Shown here: positions 59,149-64,000 of the stretch, piece by piece
Layout: each line of letters starts with the position of its first letter
Position numbering within the stretch: the stretch's first letter is position 1
NCBI RefSeq assembly: GCF_001905465.1
Contig: NZ_LISX01000014.1
Span: 62,001 to 126,000, forward strand
Length of the DNA stretch: 64,000 bases
Reading direction: 5' to 3'
Source of the DNA: Kitasatospora sp. CB01950
GTDB taxonomy: Bacteria; Actinomycetota; Actinomycetes; Streptomycetales; Streptomycetaceae
Position numbers and translations under genes: made by a program
Notes under the pieces: generated by a model
What the model was told of the DNA's origin: nothing
What the model saw: the letters and a program-made list of their open reading frames with translations, nothing else
Database searches by the model: none

Positions 59149-59733
59149 GTGGTCGAGATGACCCAGTCAACCGCCCCCGCCGCGCCGAACACCGATCCGG
59201 TGGTGGCGGAACTCCTGCAGTCGGTGGTCGATGTGGCCCGCGCCATCTTCGGCGCGCAGGCCGGCTCGATCCTGCTGCTCGACCACCAGTCCTTCGAACT
59301 GGTCTTCCAGGCGGTCTCCGGCCAGGGGCAGGAGTTCCTGATCGGCCGCCGCTTCCCCGCAGGTCAGGGCATCGCCGGCTGGGTGGCCGGCTCGGGCGAG
59401 CCGATGATCGTCGACGACCTGCGGCGCAGCGCGTCCTTCGACCGCACCGTCGCGGAGTCCACCGGGTACGTGCCGGACGCGCTGATGGCGGCCCCGCTGA
59501 TCCACGGCGACCGGGTGCTGGGCGTCCTGGAGGTGCTGGACCCGGCCCCCGCGTCCACCCGGGCCTCGCTGCCGGAGCTCGACCTGCTCGCACTGTTCGC
59601 CCGCCAGGCGGCGGTGGCGCTGCGGGTGGCCGTGGACGGCTCAGCGGCGGCGGCCGGCGCGGACGAACGCGACCGCGCGGTGCGGCTGCTGACGGAGGTG
59701 CAGCGGCTGATCGGCGACCGCCCCGACCGGTGA
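59149..59733 (+). CDS. GAF domain protein
   Basis: The 194-residue protein is a single GAF domain: AIFGAQAGSILLLD, then GRRFPAGQGIAGWVAGSGEPMIVDD, and APLIHGDRVLGVLEVLD followed by LLALFARQAAVAL. There is no output domain. Stand-alone GAF proteins sense small ligands or redox state and pass this to a partner, possibly the cyclase/ATPase upstream. The start may be GTG 59149 or ATG 59158. It is the last gene before the repeat-rich promoter of the lanthipeptide precursors. Confidence 0.8.
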   Translation: MVEMTQSTAPAAPNTDPVVAELLQSVVDVARAIFGAQAGSILLLDHQSFELVFQAVSGQGQEFLIGRRFPAGQGIAGWVAGSGEPMIVDDLRRSASFDRTVAESTGYVPDALMAAPLIHGDRVLGVLEVLDPAPASTRASLPELDLLALFARQAAVALRVAVDGSAAAAGADERDRAVRLLTEVQRLIGDRPDR

Positions 59734-59750
59734 CGGGGGCGGCCGCCCGG

Positions 59751-59845
59751 TGGTCTGTACCGGCGGGCGGTGGTCTGTACCGGCGGGCGGTGGTCTGTAC
59801 CGGCGGGCGGTGGTCTGTACCGGCGCTGAACCGGGCTCGTACCGG
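59751..59845 (+). promoter_or_regulatory. 20-base tandem repeats upstream of the lanthipeptide precursors
   Basis: The unit TGGTCTGTACCGGCGGGCGG occurs three times in tandem (59751-59810), followed by a partial fourth copy (59811-59825). A fifth core, CTCGTACCGG, is at 59836-59845. The core GTACCGG starts at 59757, 59777, 59797, 59817 and 59839, so the spacing is 20, 20, 20 and 22 bases, about two helical turns. The array ends about 70 bases before the first precursor ATG. It looks like an activator-binding array; the same core occurs twice upstream of the radical SAM gene. Confidence 0.7.
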
Positions 59846-59917
59846 CCCTGAAGCGGACACAACTAGCTTTGTTTCAACGGCAGTTGAGCCGGATTCCCGC
59901 CAGCGAAGGAGACCACG

Positions 59918-60097
59918 ATGAGCGTCGAGCAGACCCCCGAGGACAACGCCGCCGAGACCGAGGCCGTTCTCTCGCTCCAGGAGACCAAGACCTCCGAGAA
60001 CAGCGACGACGTCGCGGCGCACTGTGGGTCGAGCAGCTACAGCATCGCTGTCTGCACCGGCACGGGCCCCGTCACCCCCACCAAGACCCAGGTCTGA
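59918..60097 (+). CDS. Class III lanthipeptide precursor 1
   Basis: The 59-residue peptide has a leader with ETEAVLSLQE (residues 13-22), which fits the L-x-L-Q recognition motif of class III leaders. SDDVAAH precedes the core. The core CGSSSYSIAVCTGTGPVTPT contains S-x-x-S-x-x-x-C (Ser39, Ser42, Cys46), the labionin pattern. It is the only precursor with a second cysteine, directly after the His that seems to end the leader. AAGGAGA lies before ATG 59918. The tail is Thr/Pro-rich. Confidence 0.88.
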   Translation: MSVEQTPEDNAAETEAVLSLQETKTSENSDDVAAHCGSSSYSIAVCTGTGPVTPTKTQV

Positions 60098-60175
60098 CCC
60101 TCCCGGGGCCGGGCCCGCACCGATCCGGCGCGGCCCCGGCCCCGGGCCCTCCCGGCGACCGCCGAGGAGACCGCC

Positions 60176-60343
60176 ATGAGCACCAGCCCCACCGTCACGG
60201 ACGCGGCCGAGACCGCCGCCGTGCTCTCCCTCCAGGAGACGCCCGTCGCCGAGGCCGGCCACGAGGGCCCGGAGCAGGCCTACAGCTCCTGGAGCGTCGT
60301 CACCTGCCACATCCGCCTGCCCGGGACGAACACCCAGCCCTGA
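60176..60343 (+). CDS. Class III lanthipeptide precursor 2
   Basis: The 55-residue peptide has leader motif ETAAVLSLQE and core AYSSWSVVTCHIRLPG. Ser37, Ser40 and Cys44 give S-x-x-S-x-x-x-C. It is the most divergent of the six: the conserved (D/E)VxAH before the core is replaced by GPEQAY, so leader removal may differ. Thr/Pro residues follow the ring region. Confidence 0.85.
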   Translation: MSTSPTVTDAAETAAVLSLQETPVAEAGHEGPEQAYSSWSVVTCHIRLPGTNTQP

Positions 60344-60413
60344 GCCGCGCGGAGCCACCGCCGTGTCCCGCCGGGCCGATCGGCCCGGCGGCACCACCCA
60401 TCGGGAGACCACT

Positions 60414-60581
60414 GTGAGCACCGATCCGATCCGTGCGGACGCCTCCGAGACCGAGGCCGTCCTCTCCCTCCAGGAAGCGGCCGCCGTCGACGACGACGTC
60501 CAGGCGCACGACGCCATGAGCGCCACCAGCGTGGCTCTGTGCGGCCCGCCCACCCACCCGACCCTCCCCACCGAGGCCTGA
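60414..60581 (+). CDS. Class III lanthipeptide precursor 3
   Basis: The 55-residue peptide starts at GTG 60414 and carries leader motif ETEAVLSLQE, then DDDVQAH and core DAMSATSVALCGPPTHPTLP. Ser-Ala-Thr-Ser-Val-Ala-Leu-Cys gives S-x-x-S-x-x-x-C. The tail after Cys is Pro/Thr-rich with one His. A Thr lies inside the ring. Confidence 0.85.
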   Translation: MSTDPIRADASETEAVLSLQEAAAVDDDVQAHDAMSATSVALCGPPTHPTLPTEA

Positions 60582-60595
60582 CCCGGAGGCAGTAG

Positions 60596-60757
60596 ATGAC
60601 CACCGACCGTACCCCCGAGAACGACAGCGCCGAGGCCGAAGCCGTCCTCTCCCTCCAGGAGACCGAGACCGGCAAGGAGGTCGAGGCGCACGAGGCCAGC
60701 ACCTGGACCATCGGCTGCAACATCACCGTCACCAAGACCATTCGCACCGAGTCCTGA
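60596..60757 (+). CDS. Class III lanthipeptide precursor 4
   Basis: The 53-residue peptide has leader motif EAEAVLSLQE, KEVEAH, and core EASTWTIGCNITVTKTIRTE. Its ring motif is S-x-x-T-x-x-C (Ser36, Thr39, Cys41... read as S-T-W-T-I-G-C), with Thr in the second dehydrated position and a two-residue spacer, unlike precursors 1, 2, 3 and 5. Four further Thr residues follow. Confidence 0.85.
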   Translation: MTTDRTPENDSAEAEAVLSLQETETGKEVEAHEASTWTIGCNITVTKTIRTES

Positions 60758-60777
60758 CACCCCCCGGGAGGCCGCAA

Positions 60778-60948
60778 ATGAGCACCGACCGCACCCCCGA
60801 GGACAGCAACGCCGAGACCGAAGCCGTGCTCTCCCTCCAGGAGGCGCCCGCCGTCGGCGACGACGTCGAGGCCCACGCCGTCAGCAACACCAGCGTGGCC
60901 ATGTGCCCGACCACGCCCACCAACCCGACCCACCCCACCCTGTCCTGA
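60778..60948 (+). CDS. Class III lanthipeptide precursor 5
   Basis: The 56-residue peptide has leader motif ETEAVLSLQE, GDDVEAH, and core AVSNTSVAMCPTTPTNPTHP. S-N-T-S-V-A-M-C matches S-x-x-S-x-x-x-C. The tail is an almost regular Pro-Thr repeat that could carry several dehydrobutyrines if the kinase acts there. Confidence 0.85.
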   Translation: MSTDRTPEDSNAETEAVLSLQEAPAVGDDVEAHAVSNTSVAMCPTTPTNPTHPTLS

Positions 60949-60976
60949 CCTCGCACCACCAGCCCGGAGGCCGCTG

Positions 60977-61150
60977 ATGAGCACCGACCGCACCCCCGAG
61001 GACAGCGACGCCGAGACCGAAGCCGTGCTCTCCCTCCAGGAGACGCCCACCGCCGACGACGGGGCGGAGGTGGAGGCGCACGGGGCCAGCCTCTACAGCA
61101 CGTGGAGCATCGCCTGCGTCGTCAAGCCGCCCGTCACCACCGTCAGCTGA
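60977..61150 (+). CDS. Class III lanthipeptide precursor 6
   Basis: The 57-residue peptide has leader motif ETEAVLSLQE, AEVEAH, and core GASLYSTWSIACVVKPPVTT. S-T-W-S-I-A-C gives S-x-x-S-x-x-C, the two-residue spacer shared with precursor 4. Its N-terminal 21 residues are nearly identical to those of precursor 5, suggesting a recent duplication. The LanKC gene starts 33 bases downstream. Confidence 0.85.
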   Translation: MSTDRTPEDSDAETEAVLSLQETPTADDGAEVEAHGASLYSTWSIACVVKPPVTTVS

Positions 61151-61183
61151 CACCCCGCACCCACCGGACGAAGGAGCACGTTC

Positions 61184-63763
61184 ATGGCCGAGGCGCTGGC
61201 GGAATTCGCCGTCGCGGACCGGGAGTACTACGAGCCGCTGGACACCGCCGCGCCGCAGGGCGACCCGTTCACGCCGGGTCGGCCCGCCGAAGGCTGGTCC
61301 GGGAAGGTGGGCGGGATCTGGACCATGTGGCGCCGGGAGGGGATGCCGGAACTGCCCGACGACGGCTGGAAGGTGCACGTCTCGGCGCGTCGGTCGCGGG
61401 CCGCCGCCGTGCTGGACACCGTCGCCGAGATCTGCTTCGCGCAGGACGTGGCGTTCAAGCACCTCGCCACCGACCACTGGTACTGGTGGCTGCACCGCAA
61501 GCACGCCTCACGGCCGCAGAGCGGCAAGTTCATCGCCGCGTACCCGGTGGACGCGGAGGCGGCCCGCCGGCTGATGGAGGCGCTGCGGGAGGCGCTGGAC
61601 GGTGAGCAGGGCCCGCTGATCCTGACCGACCGGCGCTTCCCGGGCAGCGACACCGTGCAGTACCGGTACGGGGCGTACCTGGGCCGCGACGAGGTCGACG
61701 CGGACGGCAACCGCACCTCGCTGACCCGGGACGCCGACGGCAAGGCCGTGCCGGACAAGCGCGGCGCCTCGTTCCACCTGCCGGAGGGCTTCACCGACCC
61801 GTTCACCACGGCCGACCCCGAAGCCGCGCCCCGCCCCGAGGGGCCGGTCGTGCTGCGCGGCTTCTCGATCGAGGGCGCGATCGTCCACTCCAGCGGCGGC
61901 GGCACTTACGAGGGCCTGGAGGTCGCGACCGGCCGCAAGGTGTTCCTCAAGGAAGCCCGTCCGTTTCACGGCCTGGGCGACGGCGAGGACGACGCGGTCG
62001 ACCGGCTGCACCGGGAGTGGCGGACGCTGACCACCCTGCACGAGCTCGCGCCGGGCCTCGCCCCGGAGCCGATCGCCCTGTTCACGGCCGGCGGGCACGA
62101 GTTCATGGTCACCGAGTTCGTCGAGGGCATGTCGCTGAACCGGATACCGCCGACCAGCCACCCCTTGATGAAGGCCGACAGCACCCCCGACGAGTACGCG
62201 GCCTACTACGCGCGCTGCGAGCGCATCCTCGCCTCCGTCGAGGCCGCGATGGAGCGCCTGCACGCCCTCGGCTGGACGTTCCAGGACGTCAGCCCGGCCA
62301 ACGTCCTGGTCACGCCCGAGGACGACATCCGGCTGATCGACTTCGAGACCGCCTGCGGCCCCGACGACACACCCGGCAAAATGGGCACGCCTGGGTTCGT
62401 CCCGCCGCAGCACATCGTGGACCGCGACGGCCGTACCGCCCAGGACGACTTCGGCGTCAGCGCACTCGCCCAGACCCTGGTGGGCTGTCTGCCGCTCACC
62501 GTCGGCCGCGCGCCCGAGACGCTCGCCCACTTCCACCACGACCTGGCCGAACTCGCCCCGGTCACCGAGACGTTGTGGAAGCGCGCCACCCACTACCACC
62601 CGCCGAGCGAGTCCCCGGCGCTGCCGTCGCCGCAGGAGGTCGCCGCCGATCCGCTGCGCCACCTCGCCGACCTCCGCGAGGCCGTCGCTGCGGGACTGCT
62701 CGCCGCCGCCGACCCCGAGCACCCGCAACGGACCTTCCCGACCGTCCCGCAGGGCTACGCCAGCAACACCCGGTGCGTGCTGTTCGGCGCGGCCGGCGTG
62801 CTGCACACCCTGAACCGCTGCGGCATCGCCGCCCCCGAGGGCGCGCTGGAGCGGCTGCGCCGCGACGCGCTCGCCGACGCCGACCAGCTCGCCCCCGGCC
62901 TGTACGTCGGCCTGGCCGGCATCGCCTGGGTGCTCGCCGAACACGGGCTGCTGGACGAGGCCCGGAGCCTGCTGGACACCGCCGACGCGCACCCGCTGGT
63001 CGGGCAGAACGCCACCCTGCAGGGCGGCGCGGCCGGCCTGGCGATGGGCCACCTCGCGCTGTACCGCCGCACCGGCGACGCGCACCACGCCGAGCGCGCG
63101 CACGCCCTGCTGGCCGCCCAGCCGCACGGCGCGGACCTGGTGTCCCGGCTCGGCCGCGACGACGCCACCGGCCTGCTGCACGGACGCGCCGGACTGGCCC
63201 TCGCATACCAGCAGTTCGCCCGGGTCACCGGCGACACCTCGCTGCTCGCCCGGGGCGTGGAGCTGCTGCACGCCGAACTCGACCGGGCCACCGACCCGGA
63301 CGCGACGGGCCTGCTGTTCCCGGTCTCCACCGAGGACAAGCGCGCCATGCCGTACCTGTACTGCGGCTCGGCGGGCCTGGCGCACGTCGCCACCCGGTAC
63401 CTGCGCGCCGGCGCCGACGAACGGCTGACCGAGACACTGCCGCGCCTGCTCGCCCCGCTGCACGGCGGCCACACCGCGCTGCCCGCGCTGTACGCGGGCA
63501 CGGCCGGGTTCGCGTTCGTCCTCGCCGAGCACGCCCTGCTGACCGGCGACGAGGCCTCGCGCGCCGGGGCCGTCCGGGCCGCCCGGCAGCTGTACAAGCA
63601 CGCGGTGCCTCAGGAGGACGGGACGGTGTGCTTCCTCGGGTTCGGCCTGCTCCGCTACAGCACCGAGCTGTGGACCGGCTCGGCCGGCGTCCTGCTGGCT
63701 CTCGACCAGGTCCTCGCGCCCCGCGCCGACCTGCTGTTCACCCTCGACACGCCCGCGGAGTGA
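61184..63763 (+). CDS. Class III lanthionine synthetase LanKC
   Basis: The 859-residue protein starts at ATG 61184 after AAGGAG. It has an N-terminal lyase-like domain (WYWWLHRKHASRPQSGKFIAAYP), a Ser/Thr-kinase-like domain with VFLKEARPF (catalytic Lys), FQDVSPANVLV (catalytic-loop Asp and Asn) and LIDFE, and a C-terminal LanC-like cyclase with repeated glycine motifs (LYCGSAGLAHV, LYAGTAGFAFV, WTGSAGVLLAL). The CHG zinc-ligand motif of class I, II and IV cyclases is absent, which defines class III. It phosphorylates Ser/Thr, eliminates phosphate and adds Cys to make lanthionine or labionin. It is the only synthetase for six precursors. Confidence 0.92.
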   Translation: MAEALAEFAVADREYYEPLDTAAPQGDPFTPGRPAEGWSGKVGGIWTMWRREGMPELPDDGWKVHVSARRSRAAAVLDTVAEICFAQDVAFKHLATDHWYWWLHRKHASRPQSGKFIAAYPVDAEAARRLMEALREALDGEQGPLILTDRRFPGSDTVQYRYGAYLGRDEVDADGNRTSLTRDADGKAVPDKRGASFHLPEGFTDPFTTADPEAAPRPEGPVVLRGFSIEGAIVHSSGGGTYEGLEVATGRKVFLKEARPFHGLGDGEDDAVDRLHREWRTLTTLHELAPGLAPEPIALFTAGGHEFMVTEFVEGMSLNRIPPTSHPLMKADSTPDEYAAYYARCERILASVEAAMERLHALGWTFQDVSPANVLVTPEDDIRLIDFETACGPDDTPGKMGTPGFVPPQHIVDRDGRTAQDDFGVSALAQTLVGCLPLTVGRAPETLAHFHHDLAELAPVTETLWKRATHYHPPSESPALPSPQEVAADPLRHLADLREAVAAGLLAAADPEHPQRTFPTVPQGYASNTRCVLFGAAGVLHTLNRCGIAAPEGALERLRRDALADADQLAPGLYVGLAGIAWVLAEHGLLDEARSLLDTADAHPLVGQNATLQGGAAGLAMGHLALYRRTGDAHHAERAHALLAAQPHGADLVSRLGRDDATGLLHGRAGLALAYQQFARVTGDTSLLARGVELLHAELDRATDPDATGLLFPVSTEDKRAMPYLYCGSAGLAHVATRYLRAGADERLTETLPRLLAPLHGGHTALPALYAGTAGFAFVLAEHALLTGDEASRAGAVRAARQLYKHAVPQEDGTVCFLGFGLLRYSTELWTGSAGVLLALDQVLAPRADLLFTLDTPAE

Positions 63764-63767
63764 ACCG

Positions 63768-64000
63768 GTGGCCCGCGACCTGACGCTGTACTGGTGGGGG
63801 CAGTCCGCCTCCACCGTCGGCTCCCTGTTCACCGCGATCGCGCTGCCCGTGATCGCCGTCGTCCACCTCGACGCGTCCCCCGGCCAGCTCGCGCTGATCG
63901 GCGCGGCCGGCACCCTCCCGGCCCTGCTGTTCGGACTGCCGGCCGGGGTGCTGGCCGACCGGATCAGCCGGCCCCGGCGCGCGCTGGTCCTGCTCGACGC
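63768..64000 (+). CDS. MFS transporter (3' end outside window)
   Basis: The frame opens at GTG 63768, two bases after the LanKC stop codon region, and runs off the right edge. The visible 77 residues include LYWWGQSASTVGSLFTAIAL and LLFGLPAGVLADRISRPRRA, the first membrane segments and motif A of the MFS_1/MFS_3 exporter type. Tight linkage to LanKC suggests export of the lanthipeptides or immunity. Confidence 0.8.
   Translation, partial: MARDLTLYWWGQSASTVGSLFTAIALPVIAVVHLDASPGQLALIGAAGTLPALLFGLPAGVLADRISRPRRALVLLD

Noticed and set aside
59751..59825. 20-base tandem repeat as a CRISPR array or plasmid iterons
   Set aside because: There are no spacers between copies, no cas or rep genes nearby and no AT-rich melting region. 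Position before the precursor operon fits a regulatory array.
61184..63763. Class IV (LanL) or class II (LanM) synthetase
   Set aside because: The cyclase domain lacks the CHG zinc-ligand motif and the N-terminus is lyase plus kinase, so class III fits best.

Overview
The window is GC-rich actinobacterial DNA, most likely from a Streptomycetaceae member (Streptomyces or Kitasatospora). Supporting signs are an SsgA-like sporulation protein, an AfsR/SARP-type regulator, a SpoIIE-type phosphatase, rare TTA leucine codons concentrated in accessory genes, and many ATGA/GTGA stop-start overlaps. No rRNA, tRNA, insertion sequence or CRISPR array was seen.

Layout. 1-11.2 kb is mostly ordinary chromosome: a DUF2079 membrane protein cut by the left edge, a PucR-type regulator, an SsgA-like protein, a DrrA/DrrB-type ABC exporter with its MarR regulator, a lipoprotein, a lytic-transglycosylase-like protein, a GlsB/YeaQ membrane protein, an FAD oxidoreductase and a hypothetical protein. 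11.7-38.5 kb is a hybrid NRPS/PKS gene cluster. Its left arm has an MBL-fold hydrolase, FMN reductase, MFS exporter, S9 and M20 peptidases with a divergent winged-helix regulator, an NAD(P)-binding protein, a LuxR-type regulator and two methyltransferases. Its right arm is one minus-strand operon: MbtH, NRPS A-T-C-A-T, NRPS C-A(monooxygenase insert)-T, a KS with a vestigial AT, and FkbK/FkbJ/FkbI/FkbH homologues. With the FkbG-like O-methyltransferase on the other strand, all enzymes for methoxymalonyl-ACP are present.

39.2-52.4 kb holds a shortened antiporter, a very large secreted multicopper oxidase with a divergent two-component system, a secreted GH5 glycosidase, a SpoIIE-type phosphatase and an AfsR/SARP regulator. 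52.4-53.0 kb is a DUF3515 protein. 53.1 kb to the right edge is RiPP territory. One operon encodes a radical SAM enzyme, a haem-oxygenase-like diiron protein, a 75-aa peptide, a cyclase/ATPase regulator, an intracellular S8 protease and a GAF protein. It is followed by six class III lanthipeptide precursors in a row, one LanKC synthetase and an MFS exporter cut by the right edge. A GTACCGG-containing direct-repeat motif lies in front of both RiPP transcription units, which suggests shared control.

How the parts may work together. In the NRPS/PKS cluster, the specificity residues of the second NRPS read as glycine, and its A domain carries a luciferase-like flavin monooxygenase; the nearby FMN reductase could supply reduced flavin. 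The KS has an intact catalytic triad but its AT has lost the serine motif and it has no ACP. A plausible reading is that the KS uses methoxymalonyl-FkbJ directly. In the lanthipeptide cluster, all six precursors share a leader with an LSLQ motif, and each core has one S-x-x-(S/T)-x(2-3)-C labionin/lanthionine motif, so a single LanKC could make a small library of products. Short 3' ends of otherwise missing genes lie near both edges of the NRPS/PKS cluster (about 11.45 kb and 40.15 kb) and beside the GH5 gene, suggesting insertion or deletion scars.
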